Positions 8,696 through 18,481 of a stretch of DNA of 64,000 nucleotides are shown here, piece after piece (the stretch's first letter is position 1; each line of letters opens with the position of its first letter). This DNA comes from Embleya sp040605455 (GTDB taxonomy: Bacteria > Actinomycetota > Actinomycetes > Streptomycetales > Streptomycetaceae), in NCBI RefSeq assembly GCF_040605455.1, contig NZ_JBEXCV010000011.1, positions 1 through 64,000 on the forward strand, in the 5' to 3' direction. A model generated the notes under the pieces. That model did no database searches and was not told the DNA's origin. It worked only from the letters and a program-made list of their open reading frames with translations. A program made the translations under genes and the position numbers.

Positions 8696-9564
8696 CGCCG
8701 GACCCCCTTGTTGAGTGCTTCCGCGAGCAGGTTCAGACCCAGCACGAACGCGCTGATCGCGACGAGCGGGCCGATGGCGTAGATCGGATGGTCCTGGAGG
8801 TGCATCACCGAGCTGCTGACGATCGAGCCGAGCGAGGGCTCCGGCGGGCGCACGCCGATCCCGATGAAGCTCATCGCGCCCTCGACGATCACCGCGATCG
8901 ACAGCGATACCGCGATCTGCACGACCAGGGGGTCGGCCGCGTTGGGCAAAATGTGCCGGACCAGCAGGCGAACCCGCCCGGCGCCGCCGACCCGGGCCGC
9001 CAACGCGTATTCGCGCTCGCGGTGGGACAGGATCGCGCCGCGCAACATGCGGCCGAACCCGGGCGCCTCGACCACCGCGATCACCACGATCACCGTGGTC
9101 TTGCCGGCGCCCAGGATGGCGGTCACGGTCAGGCCCAGGATCAGCCCGGGGAATGCGAGCACCACGTCGAACAGGCGCTGGACGAGCACGTCGGCCCACC
9201 GCGACGTCACCGACACCAGCGCGAGCAGACAGCCCGCGAGCGCGCCCAGCGGTACCGCGCTCACCACCACGATCAGGTCGGTGCGGATCCCGAACAGCAC
9301 CCGCGACCACAGGTCGCGGCCGATCTCGTCGGTGCCCAGCGGATGGTCCCCGCTCGGTCCCAGCAGTGCGTCCGAGGTCTGGAACGTGGGTGCGTACGAG
9401 GTCAACAGGGGCGCGGCCAGACCGAGCAGGACCACCAGGGCGACCACGCCCAGTCCGACGATGCCGCGCGGTGTGATCAGGCCCTGTATATAGGGGTTCC
9501 GAGGCCGCTTCGCGGGCGCGGCGACCACCGGCACCGCCCCGTCGGCGATCACTACGGCGGTCAT
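8692..9564 (-). CDS. ABC transporter permease (DppC/OppC type)
   Basis: 290 residues with an N-terminal membrane helix (IVGLGVVALVVLLGLAAPLL), the periplasmic-type motif HPLGTDEIGRDLWSRVLFG typical of DppC-like subunits, and further helices in the BPD-transporter domain. The ATPase-coupling loop is visible around EYALAARVGGAGRVRLLVRH. The start ATG 9564 overlaps the stop of the DppB-type gene and its own stop overlaps the ATPase start, so translation of all three looks coupled. It forms the channel with the DppB-type subunit. Confidence 0.92.
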   Translation of the reverse strand: MTAVVIADGAVPVVAAPAKRPRNPYIQGLITPRGIVGLGVVALVVLLGLAAPLLTSYAPTFQTSDALLGPSGDHPLGTDEIGRDLWSRVLFGIRTDLIVVVSAVPLGALAGCLLALVSVTSRWADVLVQRLFDVVLAFPGLILGLTVTAILGAGKTTVIVVIAVVEAPGFGRMLRGAILSHREREYALAARVGGAGRVRLLVRHILPNAADPLVVQIAVSLSIAVIVEGAMSFIGIGVRPPEPSLGSIVSSSVMHLQDHPIYAIGPLVAISAFVLGLNLLAEALNKGVRR

Positions 9565-10505
9565 CCCAGCCTCACCCTCGGGTCGAGCAGCGCGTAGGCG
9601 ATGTCGGTCAGCAACTGGACGAGCACGTACACCCCGACGAGCAGCAGCAACAGCGTTTGCACCACCGGGTAGTCGCGCCGGGCGACGCCCTGTTCGGCGA
9701 GCTGGCCCAGGCCCGGCCAGGCGAACAGCGCCTCCACCACGACCGCGCCGCCCAGCAGCGCGCCGACCTGCATGCCGAGCACGGTCAGCACCGGCGGCAG
9801 CGCGTTCGGCAGGGCGTGTCGCCACAGGATCCGCCGGTGGGAGACACCCAGCGAGCGGGCGGTGCGCACGTAGTCCTCGCCGAGCGCCTGGAGCACACCG
9901 TCCTTGATGTAGCGGGCGATCACCGCGGAGCCGGGCAGCGCCAGGCACAGCGCGGGCAGCACCAGGTACTGCAATCCGATCACCGGGTCGGCCACGATCG
10001 ACTCGTGTCCGCCCGGCGGCAGCAACCGCCAGGTCACCGCGAACAGCAGCACCAGCAGCACCCCGGTGACGAACACCGGCACGGTCAGCGACACCGAGTT
10101 GACCGCGCCCAGCAGTGCGCGCGGGATGCGGCCTCGGGCGGTGGCGCCGAGCACGCCCAGGATCGGGCCGAGCACCAGCATCAGCACCAGGGCGCCGACC
10201 GCGAGGGCGAGCGTGTTGCCGAACCGATCGCCGATCAGGTCGGTGATCTGCCCGCCGATCAGGTACGACCGGCCCGGGTCGCCGGAGAGCAGGTCGCCGA
10301 TCCAGGAGAAGTACTGGGCCAGGAACGGCCGGTCGAGCCCGAGGTCGACGCGGATCGCGGCGATCGTGTCGGGAGAGGGGTCGGAGCCCGCGAGCGTGGT
10401 CGCCGGGTCGCCCGGGATCAGCCGCAGGATGGCGAAGATCGCGAACGAGGCGAGCACCAGGACGAGCAGCGCCGAGGGCAGTCGGCGCAGCAGATAACCG
10501 GTCAT
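9561..10505 (-). CDS. ABC transporter permease (DppB/OppB type)
   Basis: 314 residues starting MTGYLLRRLPSALLVL, the standard DppB opening, followed by FAIFAILRLIPGDPA (the RLIPGDP motif of the family). About six membrane helices are visible, with the coupling loop near EDYVRTARSLGVSHRRIL. It begins three bases after the stop of the binding-protein gene and ends with a 4-base overlap into the second permease, which places it in one operon with both. Confidence 0.93.
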   Translation of the reverse strand: MTGYLLRRLPSALLVLVLASFAIFAILRLIPGDPATTLAGSDPSPDTIAAIRVDLGLDRPFLAQYFSWIGDLLSGDPGRSYLIGGQITDLIGDRFGNTLALAVGALVLMLVLGPILGVLGATARGRIPRALLGAVNSVSLTVPVFVTGVLLVLLFAVTWRLLPPGGHESIVADPVIGLQYLVLPALCLALPGSAVIARYIKDGVLQALGEDYVRTARSLGVSHRRILWRHALPNALPPVLTVLGMQVGALLGGAVVVEALFAWPGLGQLAEQGVARRDYPVVQTLLLLLVGVYVLVQLLTDIAYALLDPRVRLG

Positions 10506-10508
10506 CGC

Positions 10509-12095
10509 TCAGCCCGCCAGATACGCGTCGTCGAGGACGGTCGCGTTGTAGCGGTTCTGCCGGACGTCACGCAGGTTCGCGGTGGCCGGCTGCACGTTGG
10601 TCAGCACAGCGAGGTCGATGATGAACTGCCGGTCCAGCAGCACCTGACTCAGTTCGGCGTAGGCGGCCTTGGCCGCGGCCGAGCGCGCGTCGGTCTGGTT
10701 CCAGGCCCGTTGCACGATCTCGGTGTACTGCGGGTCGGTGAACTTCGAGGTGTTCTTGGCCTCGTTGAACGGGTACGCGCTGACCGCGAGCGTGGCGGGC
10801 TGGTTGGACGCGAAGCCGTGGCTGCCGGTCCACAGGGCCGGCATCGTCTGTGCGATCAACTGGGCCTGGAACTTGGCCGGATCCAGCGGTTCGAGCGTGG
10901 TCTTGACGCCGACCTGGGCCAGGTCGAACTGCACCATCTGGGCCACCGCCGGGGCGGTGCTCAAAAACGCCAGCGGCAGGTCAAGACCGCCGCCGTGGCC
11001 CGCCTCGGCCAGCAGCGCCTTGGCCCTGGCCGGGTCGTACGGGTACCGATTCGCGTCCGCGTCGCTGTACACCGGCGAGGTCTTGGGCCACGGCGCGGCG
11101 GAGGGCAGCCCGTAGCCGCCCAGGGCCTGCTTGACGATCCGGTCCCGGTTGACCGCGAAGGACAACGCCTGGCGCACCCGCTTGTCGTCCAACGGCGCGA
11201 GCGAGGTGTTCACGCCGAGGTAGATGTTGCCCGAACCCTGGTCGTATTCATGCAGATTGAACGCCTTGTCGTCGCGCAGCGGCACGATGTCGCGCCCGCC
11301 GAGGCCGGCGGCGAGGTGGCTCTGACCGCTGCGCAGCGTGGCGATCAGCGCGTCCGGCTGCGGGACCACCCGGATCTCCACCGCGTCCAGGTAGGGCCGT
11401 TCGGGCACCCAGTACTTGGCGTTGCGTTCCAGGACCAGCGAGGTGCCCGGGGTCCAGTTCTTCCACACGAACGGGCCGGTGCCGACCACGTTCCTGCCGA
11501 GCACCGCGTCCTCGACCGATTCCTTGGCGGAGATCACCATGAACTCGAACAGGTCGAAGATGTTCGCCACGGGATGGGCGAGTTCGAGCGTGATGCGATG
11601 CGGCGAGGCGATGTCGAAGCCGGTGATCGCCAGCGCGGTGGCCCGCAACTGGGCGCTGCGCTGCGGGTTCTGCAGGTTCCGCACCGCGAACACCACGTCC
11701 TCGGCGGTGAACGGGCGACCGTTGTGGAAGGTGACGTCCTCGCGCAGGGTCAGCGTGATCGCCTTGCCGTCGGGCGCGATCTGCCAGGCGGTGGCCAATT
11801 CGGGTTGTGGATCGAGCCCGCCGGGGGCGTAGTGGGTCAGGGTGTTGAAGACCAGCCGATGGATGCTGAAGATCGAACCCTGGGTGAACAGCAGGGCGGG
11901 AGTCAGGTCGGCGAGGGTGGCGACCTTGAGCGTGCCGCCGCGCCTGGGTCTGTCCTGGGCCCCGGCCGGCACCGCCTTGTCCTGATCCACTGCCGAGCGG
12001 CATCCGGCGAGGCCGAGCAGGGCGGCACCCGCGCCGATTCCCTGGACGAGCCGGCGGCGGCTCAACGTGTCGGCGAAGGCGGGTGAAACAGACAT
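10509..12095 (-). CDS. Extracellular solute-binding protein family 5, Tat lipoprotein
   Basis: 528 residues. The N-terminus has a twin-arginine motif SRRRLVQG, a hydrophobic run and lipobox LAGC, so it should be exported folded by Tat and lipid-anchored. The mature part is typical of family 5 peptide-binding proteins (GGTLKVATLADL, LREDVTFHNGRPFTAEDVVF, RVRQALSFAVNRDRIV). ATG 12095 is chosen because AGGAG lies five bases upstream. It is the first gene of the importer operon and delivers substrate to the permeases. Oligopeptide is the default guess; the ligand is not decided by the sequence. Confidence 0.92.
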   Translation of the reverse strand: MSVSPAFADTLSRRRLVQGIGAGAALLGLAGCRSAVDQDKAVPAGAQDRPRRGGTLKVATLADLTPALLFTQGSIFSIHRLVFNTLTHYAPGGLDPQPELATAWQIAPDGKAITLTLREDVTFHNGRPFTAEDVVFAVRNLQNPQRSAQLRATALAITGFDIASPHRITLELAHPVANIFDLFEFMVISAKESVEDAVLGRNVVGTGPFVWKNWTPGTSLVLERNAKYWVPERPYLDAVEIRVVPQPDALIATLRSGQSHLAAGLGGRDIVPLRDDKAFNLHEYDQGSGNIYLGVNTSLAPLDDKRVRQALSFAVNRDRIVKQALGGYGLPSAAPWPKTSPVYSDADANRYPYDPARAKALLAEAGHGGGLDLPLAFLSTAPAVAQMVQFDLAQVGVKTTLEPLDPAKFQAQLIAQTMPALWTGSHGFASNQPATLAVSAYPFNEAKNTSKFTDPQYTEIVQRAWNQTDARSAAAKAAYAELSQVLLDRQFIIDLAVLTNVQPATANLRDVRQNRYNATVLDDAYLAG

Positions 12096-12492
12096 TCGGG
12101 CTCCTGGAAGGCAGGCGTGCGCGCATGCCGAATCGCGACCGGATCGCACGCGAGCGGCATGGGGACGTGGCGAGAGAGACCGCAGGCGGACCCGGGCAGG
12201 GTCGGCCGTACACGGTCGGGTGCGACGGTGGTCGGTCGAAAGGGTGAGCGCGGCGCGGAGCGGGATCAGGCGCGCACGGGCGCACCGATCGTGTGGGTCA
12301 CGCGCGGTTCGGGGGTGGTCCTACCGGGAGTGTGGAACTCCGGTCAGCGGACGGGCCGGACGGCACAGATCGCGCTCGCCTGTCGACGAAGGTCGACGTG
12401 GCGGCGCGTCACGAGGCTGACGTCACGGTGGTTCACGAAATGGAGAGTTGCAGCCGGCTGCGGCGGTGGTCAACGAACAACCCACCCGCGTC
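12096..12492. other. 397-bp intergenic region, promoter of the ABC operon presumed
   Basis: Upstream of the binding-protein gene and downstream of the DUF3097 gene, both on the minus strand. I see no convincing coding frame, known riboswitch, strong terminator or clear -35/-10 pair. A short GTCGAC-GAAG-GTCGAC duplication lies near 12380-12400. Only the ribosome binding site before 12095 is clear. Confidence 0.5.
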
Positions 12493-13323
12493 TCACATCT
12501 CGGACGGCGCTGTCACGAAATCGATCAGTTCCTCCACCTTTCCCAGCAGCGCAGGCTCCAGGTCGCGGTAGGAATCCACCGCCGCGAGGATCCGACGCCA
12601 CGCGTTCGGCGGGTCCACCGGCCAGCCGAGCGCCGCGCAGACCCCTTCCTTCCACGGCACTTCGCGCGGTACGTCCGGCCACGCCGCGATGCCCAGCGAC
12701 GCCGGCCGGACCGCCTGCCACACGTCGATATAGGGGTGTCCCACCACGAGCACGTGATCGCCGGTCACCTGCGCCGCGATCCGGCTCTCCTTCGCGCCGG
12801 GCACCAAGTGGTCCACCAGCACGCCCAGCCGCCGACCCGGGCCCGGCGCGAACTCGCGCACCACCGCGGGAAGATCGTCGACGCCTTCCAGATACTCCAC
12901 GACCACGCCCTCGATCCGCAGGTCGTCGCCCCACACCCGCTCGACCAATTCGGCGTCGTGTCGACCCTCCACATAGATCCGGCCGGCCCGCGCCACCCTG
13001 GCCCGAGCGCCTCGGACCGCCACCGAACCCGACGCGGTCCGCCCGGGCGTGCGCGCGGGTCCCGGCGTACGCGGGCGGACCAGGGTGACGACCTCGCCGT
13101 CGATGGAGAACCCGCGCGGATCCAGCGGGAAGACCCGGAGCCGGCCGTGCCGATCCTCCAGCGTGACGGTGAACCCCTCGGGGGTTTTCTCCACCCGGAC
13201 CACCGCGCCGCAGAAGCCGGTGGACACCTCCTCCACCACCAGATCGCGTTCGGCCTCGACCTCGGGGACGGGCTTGTCCTTCTTCCATCCCGGGATCAGC
13301 GACTCGGGTCCATAGCTGCGCAT
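12493..13323 (-). CDS. DUF3097 family protein, TOPRIM-like fold suspected
   Basis: 276 residues starting MRSYGPESLIPGWKKDKPVP, a conserved actinobacterial family of unknown function (DUF3097). The N-terminal half resembles a small beta domain (GAVVRVEKTPEGFTVTLEDR). The middle has IYVEGRHDAELVERVWG, an acidic hit reminiscent of the TOPRIM glutamate motif, then LGVLVDHLVPGAKE, where the DxD position reads DHL. A nucleic-acid role is therefore possible but unproven. Its ATG is 29 bp downstream of the metallo-beta-lactamase gene, so both may share a transcript. Confidence 0.8.
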   Translation of the reverse strand: MRSYGPESLIPGWKKDKPVPEVEAERDLVVEEVSTGFCGAVVRVEKTPEGFTVTLEDRHGRLRVFPLDPRGFSIDGEVVTLVRPRTPGPARTPGRTASGSVAVRGARARVARAGRIYVEGRHDAELVERVWGDDLRIEGVVVEYLEGVDDLPAVVREFAPGPGRRLGVLVDHLVPGAKESRIAAQVTGDHVLVVGHPYIDVWQAVRPASLGIAAWPDVPREVPWKEGVCAALGWPVDPPNAWRRILAAVDSYRDLEPALLGKVEELIDFVTAPSEM

Positions 13324-13352
13324 GGAGGTGACGCTAGCCGGGTGACGGTACG

Positions 13353-14108
13353 TCAGTCCGGTACGACGCGCCCGGCGGCGACCTCGGCCAGCCAGTGGTG
13401 CTGCCGGATCACGAACTCCTCGTCCACCACCGCGCCGTGACCGGGCAGCCAGACACTCGCGTCCAGTGCCCGCACCCGGGCCAGCGAATCGCTCCACTCG
13501 GCGGCGAAGGCGTCCGAGCCGAACACCGGCGGCCCGCTCTCCTCCACCATGTCGCCCGCGATCAGCACACCGCAGTCGGGCACGTGCACGACCACGTCGT
13601 GGTCGGTGTGTCCGCGACCCGGCGCGTACAGCACCACCTCGCGCCCGCCCAGGTCCACGGTCACCGGCTGCTCGCGGACCACCCGACGGGTCGGCGGCAC
13701 GATCCGCGCGGCGTTCATCAGCTCCGGGTCGAAGCCGTGCGAGATGCCGCTCGCGCGACCGGCGTCGGCGTACCGCGCGAGATAGTCCGGCAGATCCGCG
13801 TGGCCCCAGATCTCCGCGTCGGGGAAGGCACGCAGCACCTCGGCGTTGCCGTAGCAGTGGTCGAAGTGACCGTGCGTGTTCACCACCGCGACCACCCGGT
13901 CGGGCAATCCGTGCGAGGGCAGCTCGCGGGCCAGTGAGGCGAGCAGGTCGGCGGCTTCGTGGTCGTGGGAACCGGTGTCCACGAGCAGGATCCCGTCGCG
14001 GCCCGTGACGACCGCCACATTCAGTTCCAAGCCGGGCAGCCGGCGGCGCAGGACGCCCGGTGCGATCGGCTCCCAGGTGGCGTGTTTCGGCTGTTCGGCG
14101 CGTAGCAT
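13353..14108 (-). CDS. Metallo-beta-lactamase fold hydrolase
   Basis: 251 residues. The binuclear zinc motif HxHxDH is present as NTHGHFDH (His79, His81, Asp83, His84), with later ligands in [20 protein letters not shown] and LPGHGAVV. This order matches hydrolases such as glyoxalase II-like and quinoprotein-relay-type members. No signal peptide, so cytoplasmic. It is divergent from hrcA, sharing about 150 bp of upstream DNA. The substrate is not predictable. Confidence 0.85.
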   Translation of the reverse strand: MLRAEQPKHATWEPIAPGVLRRRLPGLELNVAVVTGRDGILLVDTGSHDHEAADLLASLARELPSHGLPDRVVAVVNTHGHFDHCYGNAEVLRAFPDAEIWGHADLPDYLARYADAGRASGISHGFDPELMNAARIVPPTRRVVREQPVTVDLGGREVVLYAPGRGHTDHDVVVHVPDCGVLIAGDMVEESGPPVFGSDAFAAEWSDSLARVRALDASVWLPGHGAVVDEEFVIRQHHWLAEVAAGRVVPD

Positions 14109-14158
14109 GCGTCAACCTTGGCACGGACGCAGGGGTACGGTCCGGATCGGGTGACCCG

Positions 14159-14189
14159 TACACTGGCACTCGGCGGGACGGAGTGCCAA
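14159..14189 (+). promoter_or_regulatory. hrcA-dnaJ promoter with CIRCE operator
   Basis: A CIRCE element lies at 14163-14189: left arm CTGGCACTC, 9-base spacer, right arm GAGTGCCAA (one mismatch from perfect symmetry). A TACACT hexamer at 14159-14164 fits a -10 box and overlaps the left arm, so bound HrcA would block the promoter. CIRCE is the known HrcA operator, so the operon is expected to be autoregulated and heat-induced. Confidence 0.9.
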
Positions 14190-14258
14190 CCAGTGGGACG
14201 AACCGCCGCCGACGGGACACGGCAACGGGCGGAAGAACGGGTCAGGGAGGTGCGCACC

Positions 14259-15275
14259 ATGCTCGACGATCGCAAGCAGGACGTGCTGCGTGCCATCGTG
14301 CAGGACTATGTGGCGACCCAGGAGCCGGTGGGCTCCAAGGCGCTCGCGGACCGACACAACCTCGGGGTCTCCCCGGCCACCATTCGCAACGACATGGCCG
14401 CGCTGGAGGAGGAGGGCTACATCACGCAGCCCCACACCAGCGCCGGCCGCGTGCCCACGGACAAGGGCTACCGGCTGTTCGTCGACCGGCTCGCGGGCGT
14501 CAAACCGCTGTCGGGCGCCGAGCGCCGGGCGATCCAGACGTTCCTGGCCGGCGCGGTGGACCTGGACGACGTGGTGGGCCGGACGGTGCGGCTGCTGGCG
14601 CAGCTGACCCATCAGGTCGCCGTCGTGCAGTACCCCTCGCTGACCCGCTCGACGATCCGGCACGTCGAGTTGCTCACCCTCGCGCCCACACGCGTGATGC
14701 TCGTGCTGATCACCAGCACGGGTCGGGTCGAGCAGCGGGTGATGGACACGCCGGGCCCGGTCGGCGAGAACCTGCTCGCCGACGTCCGCGCCCGACTGAA
14801 CAGCCGCATCACCGGCAAGCGGTTCGCCGATGTGCCGTTGTTGGTCCAGGATCTCGCCGAGCCGTTCACTGCCGAGGAACGGCCGATCGTGGCGGGCATC
14901 CTGGCCACCCTGCTCGACACCCTGGTCGAGCACAAGGAAGAAAAGGTCGTCCTGGCCGGGACGGCCAACCTGACCCGTTTCGGCATGGACTTCCCGAACA
15001 CGATCCGCCCGGTCCTCGAAGCACTCGAGGAACACGTCGTGCTGCTGCGCCTGTTGGGCGAGGCGACCGACCCGGGGATGGTCGTGCGGATCGGACACGA
15101 GAACATGCACGAAGGACTGGCCGCGACCTCGGTGGTCGCCGTCGGATACGGCAGTGGGCAGGAAACGCTGGCGAAGCTCGGGGTGCTCGGGCCGACCCGA
15201 ATGGACTACCCCGGAACGATGGGAGCGGTGCGCGCCGTGGCACGGTACGTCGGACAGATCCTCGCGGAGTCGTAG
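14259..15275 (+). CDS. hrcA: Heat-inducible transcription repressor HrcA
   Basis: 338 residues. The N-terminal winged helix ([20 protein letters not shown], then [20 protein letters not shown]) and the [17 protein letters not shown] segment are characteristic of HrcA. ATG 14259 has GGAGG at 14246-14250; upstream in-frame codons have no support. HrcA represses chaperone genes by binding CIRCE, and needs GroEL for activity in well-studied bacteria. It sits behind its own CIRCE site and two bases before the dnaJ start, forming a two-gene operon. Confidence 0.97.
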   Translation: MLDDRKQDVLRAIVQDYVATQEPVGSKALADRHNLGVSPATIRNDMAALEEEGYITQPHTSAGRVPTDKGYRLFVDRLAGVKPLSGAERRAIQTFLAGAVDLDDVVGRTVRLLAQLTHQVAVVQYPSLTRSTIRHVELLTLAPTRVMLVLITSTGRVEQRVMDTPGPVGENLLADVRARLNSRITGKRFADVPLLVQDLAEPFTAEERPIVAGILATLLDTLVEHKEEKVVLAGTANLTRFGMDFPNTIRPVLEALEEHVVLLRLLGEATDPGMVVRIGHENMHEGLAATSVVAVGYGSGQETLAKLGVLGPTRMDYPGTMGAVRAVARYVGQILAES

Positions 15276-15277
15276 AG

Positions 15278-16408
15278 TTGGCTACCGATTACTACGAGGT
15301 CCTCGGGGTGCGGCGGGACGCCACCCCGGAGGAAATCAAGAAGGCCTTCCGCCGGCTCGCTCGGGAGCTGCACCCGGACGTCAATCCGGACCCGAAGACG
15401 CAAGACCGGTTCAAGGAGATCAACAACGCCTACGAGGTCCTCTCGGACCCGCAGAAGCGACAGATGTACGACCTCGGCGGCGACCCGCTGTCCTCCGGGG
15501 GCGGCGCGGGCGGTGGCTTCGGCCAGGCCGGCTTCGGCTTCAGCGACATCATGGACGCGTTCTTCGGCCAGGCCAGCCAGCGCGGACCGCGCTCGCGCAC
15601 ACGCCGCGGCCAGGACGCGATGATCCGGATCGAGATCACCCTCGAAGAGGCCGCGTTCGGCACCACCCGGGAGATCCAGGTGGACACCGCCGTCACGTGC
15701 AACACGTGCAACGGCGAGGGCGCCGCCCCCGGGACCTCGGCGCAGACCTGCGACATGTGTCGCGGGCGCGGCGAGGTCAGCCAGGTCACCAAGTCCTTCC
15801 TGGGCCAGGTCATGACGTCGCGGCCGTGTCCGCAGTGTCAGGGCTTCGGCACTGTGGTCCCGCACCCGTGTCCCGAGTGCGCGGGCGACGGCCGGATCCG
15901 CGCGCGGCGCACGCTCACCGTCAAGATCCCGGCGGGCGTGGACAGCGGCACCCGGATCCAGCTCGCGGGCGAGGGCGAGGTCGGCCCCGGCAGCGGCCCG
16001 GCCGGTGACCTGTACGTGGAGATCGTCGAGGTCCCGCACACCACCTTCCAGCGGCGCGGCGACGACCTGCACTGCACGGTCACCATCCCGATGACGGCGG
16101 CGTCGCTGGGCACCAAGGTGCCGTTGCAGACGCTGGACGGCACCGAGGAGATCGACATCCGCCCGGGCACCCAGTCGGGCCAGTCGATCCCGCTGCACGG
16201 ACGCGGCATCACCCACCTGCGCGGCGGCGGCCGGGGCGACCTGATCGTGCACGTCGAGGTGCAGACGCCGAACAAGCTCGACGCCGAGCAGGAGGAGCTG
16301 CTGCGGCGGCTCGCCAAGCTGCGCGGCGAGGAACGGCCCTCCGGCCAGTTCACGCCTGGCCAGCAGGGCCTGTTCTCCCGGCTCAAGGACGCGTTCAACG
16401 GCCGCTGA
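15278..16408 (+). CDS. dnaJ: Chaperone DnaJ
   Basis: 376 residues starting at TTG 15278 ([18 protein letters not shown]). It has a J domain with HPD, a Gly/Phe-rich linker ([15 protein letters not shown]), four zinc-finger repeats ([32 protein letters not shown]) and the C-terminal substrate-binding domains. It works as the Hsp40 partner of DnaK. The rare TTG is the only start fitting the conserved N-terminus; GGAG lies about nine bases upstream, inside the end of hrcA. No dnaK or grpE is adjacent, so this matches the second dnaJ (hrcA-linked) of actinomycetes. Confidence 0.96.
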   Translation: MATDYYEVLGVRRDATPEEIKKAFRRLARELHPDVNPDPKTQDRFKEINNAYEVLSDPQKRQMYDLGGDPLSSGGGAGGGFGQAGFGFSDIMDAFFGQASQRGPRSRTRRGQDAMIRIEITLEEAAFGTTREIQVDTAVTCNTCNGEGAAPGTSAQTCDMCRGRGEVSQVTKSFLGQVMTSRPCPQCQGFGTVVPHPCPECAGDGRIRARRTLTVKIPAGVDSGTRIQLAGEGEVGPGSGPAGDLYVEIVEVPHTTFQRRGDDLHCTVTIPMTAASLGTKVPLQTLDGTEEIDIRPGTQSGQSIPLHGRGITHLRGGGRGDLIVHVEVQTPNKLDAEQEELLRRLAKLRGEERPSGQFTPGQQGLFSRLKDAFNGR

Positions 16409-16452
16409 ACCCATGCGCGGCGCGCGCGAGTGTTCGGTGGGTGCGTCGTGCT

Positions 16453-16502
16453 GTCCCCGAGCGCCGGACGGGCTGATCTCAGCCCGTCCGGCGCTCGGGG
16501 AC
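16453..16502 (+). terminator. Terminator of hrcA-dnaJ
   Basis: A perfect 24-bp stem (16453-16476 with 16479-16502) closes on two bases, 45 bp after the dnaJ stop. There is no T-run, which is common for actinomycete terminators. Confidence 0.85.
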
Positions 16503-16603
16503 GAATCCACCGCGGACCTGTGACGCGAGTTCGGGCCGAAGACACGTCCTAGGCTTGGTCGGGTGACGCGAGCCGAGCCGTCTTCGAGCAAACGGGGAGC
16601 ATG

Positions 16604-17671
16604 ATGTCGACGACCACCGACCCCACCCGGCTGACCGCGCTGCCGATCGTGCAGGCGCCGATGGCCGGTGCGGCCGGCCCCGCCCTCGCGGCGGCGGTCA
16701 CGCGCGCGGGCGGGCTCGGCTTCCTGGCCGCGGGGTATCGCTCGGCCGACGCGCTGGCCGCCGAGATCGACGAGCTGCGCGCGCTGATCGGCGACGCGCC
16801 GTTCGGGGTCAACGCCTTCATGCCGCACCCCGCGCCCACCCGGGCCCAGGACGAACTCACCCGCCGCTACGCGACCTCGCTGGCTCGGGCCGCCGCGCAC
16901 TACGGCGGGCTCGTGGGCACGCCCGTGCCCGGCTCCGAACGCGACGAATGGGACGCCAAGCTCGCGCTGCTGCTCGCCCACCCGGTCCCGGTGGTGAGCT
17001 TCACCTTCGGCCTGCCCGACCCCGACGCGATCACCGCGCTGCGGGCCGCCGGCACGCTGACCGTGGCCACCGTCACCACGCCCGAGGAGGCCCGCGTCGC
17101 CGCCGACGCCGGGGTCCACGCGCTGTGCGTGCAGGGCGCCGAGGCCGGCGGCCACCAGGGCGGCTTCGCCAACCCCGACGCCCCCGCCCCGTACGGCCTG
17201 CTCACCTTGCTCACGCTGATCGCCGCCGAGACCGAACTGCCGCTGATCGCCGCCGGCGGCCTGATGACCGGCCGGCAGATCGAGGCGGTGCGGCTCGCCG
17301 GCGCGAGCGCAGCCCAACTGGGCACCGCCTTCCTGCGCTGCCCGGAAGGCATCGCGCCCGCCGCGCACAAGGCCGCGCTCGCCGATCCCGCCTTCGACCG
17401 CAGCGTGCTCACCCGCGCGTTCTCCGGCCGCTGGGCCAGGGGACTGCGCAACGGCTTCGTGGCCCGCCACGAGGCCGAGGCCCCCGGGGTCTACCCCTAC
17501 GTCCATTACCTGGTCTCGCCGATCCGCAAGGCCGCCGCCGCGCGGGGCCAGGCCGACGGCTTGGCCCTGTGGGCCGGTCAGGGTTGGCGCCTCGCCCGTG
17601 AGGAGCCCGCCGCCGAGGTGATCAGCCGGCTCGTCGACGAGATGGCCGCCGCCCGAAAGGCAAGTGCTTGA
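16604..17671 (+). CDS. Nitronate monooxygenase family protein
   Basis: About 355 residues, FMN-binding TIM barrel. The opening PIVQAPMAG and the catalytic region EAGGHQGGF (His184) followed by LPLIAAGGLMTGRQI and GASAAQLGTAFL are typical of the 2-nitropropane dioxygenase/nitronate monooxygenase family, which oxidises alkyl nitronates. ATG 16604 sits four bases after GGGGAG and is preferred to ATG 16601, only one base after it. The stop overlaps the start of rsmE (TTGA), so the two are translationally coupled. The physiological role is probably detoxification. Confidence 0.85.
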   Translation: MSTTTDPTRLTALPIVQAPMAGAAGPALAAAVTRAGGLGFLAAGYRSADALAAEIDELRALIGDAPFGVNAFMPHPAPTRAQDELTRRYATSLARAAAHYGGLVGTPVPGSERDEWDAKLALLLAHPVPVVSFTFGLPDPDAITALRAAGTLTVATVTTPEEARVAADAGVHALCVQGAEAGGHQGGFANPDAPAPYGLLTLLTLIAAETELPLIAAGGLMTGRQIEAVRLAGASAAQLGTAFLRCPEGIAPAAHKAALADPAFDRSVLTRAFSGRWARGLRNGFVARHEAEAPGVYPYVHYLVSPIRKAAAARGQADGLALWAGQGWRLAREEPAAEVISRLVDEMAAARKASA

Positions 17672-18408
17672 GCGCCCCCGTCTTCCTCGTCCCCGGCGAG
17701 GCCATCCGGCACGGCAGCCAGGTCGTCCTGGACGGCGCCGAGGGCCGGCACGCCGTCACGGTGCGCCGCCTCGTCGCCGGTGAGCCGATCGTCCTGGCCG
17801 ACGGCGCCGGACTGGCCGTGCACGGCACGGTCAACCGCACCGAGGGCAAGGACACGCTCTACGTCGACGTCGACTCGCGCACCGAGGAACCCGCCCCCGC
17901 ACCCCGGATCGTGGTGGTCCAGGCACTGCCCAAGGGCGACCGCGGCGAACTCGCCGTGGAGACGATGACCGAGGTCGGCGTCGACGTGATCGTGCCCTGG
18001 GCCGCCGCCCGCTGCATCACCCAGTGGAAGGGCGAGCGCGGTGCGAAGGCGCTGGCCAAGTGGCGCTCGACCGCCCGCGAGGCGGGCAAGCAGGCCCGCC
18101 GGCTGCACCTGCCCGAGGTCACCGAGCAGATGAGTACACGTCAGGTCGCCGCACTGCTCGGCGACGCCGCGTTCGCGGGCGTCCTGCACGAGTCGGCCGA
18201 CGCGCCGATCGCGACCGCCGCCACGCCGACCGAGGGCGACCTGGTCCTGGTGGTCGGCCCCGAAGGCGGGGTGTCGCCGGACGAACTGGCCGCGTTCGCC
18301 GCCGCCGGCGCGTGCGCGTACCGCCTGGGACCGACCGTGCTGCGCACCTCCACGGCCGGCGTCTCGGCCGCGTCCGTCCTGCTGGCCCGATCCGGCCGCT
18401 GGAGCTGA
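17668..18408 (+). CDS. rsmE: 16S rRNA (uracil-1498-N3)-methyltransferase
   Basis: 246 residues starting at TTG 17668, which overlaps the stop of the upstream gene; AAAGG lies about seven bases before it. The SPOUT knot motifs are visible: LVVGPEGGVSPDELAAF and LRTSTAGVSAASVLL near the C-terminus, and RWFRST-like SAREAG replaced by KWRSTAREAGKQA. It methylates N3 of U1498 in 16S rRNA using SAM. Gene order next to dnaJ is conserved in many bacteria. Confidence 0.93.
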   Translation: MSAPVFLVPGEAIRHGSQVVLDGAEGRHAVTVRRLVAGEPIVLADGAGLAVHGTVNRTEGKDTLYVDVDSRTEEPAPAPRIVVVQALPKGDRGELAVETMTEVGVDVIVPWAAARCITQWKGERGAKALAKWRSTAREAGKQARRLHLPEVTEQMSTRQVAALLGDAAFAGVLHESADAPIATAATPTEGDLVLVVGPEGGVSPDELAAFAAAGACAYRLGPTVLRTSTAGVSAASVLLARSGRWS

Positions 18409-18481
18409 CGCGTCGGGCGGTACACCTGACTACGATCGGGGGCGATTGCCCGTGATCGACTCGGACCCGATGGAGGCACCC

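Noticed and set aside
12096..12492. Possible riboswitch before the ABC importer
   Set aside because: No known riboswitch core motif could be recognised.
14060..15277. In-frame open stretch before dnaJ
   Set aside because: Out-of-frame shadow of hrcA; the J-domain starts at 15278.
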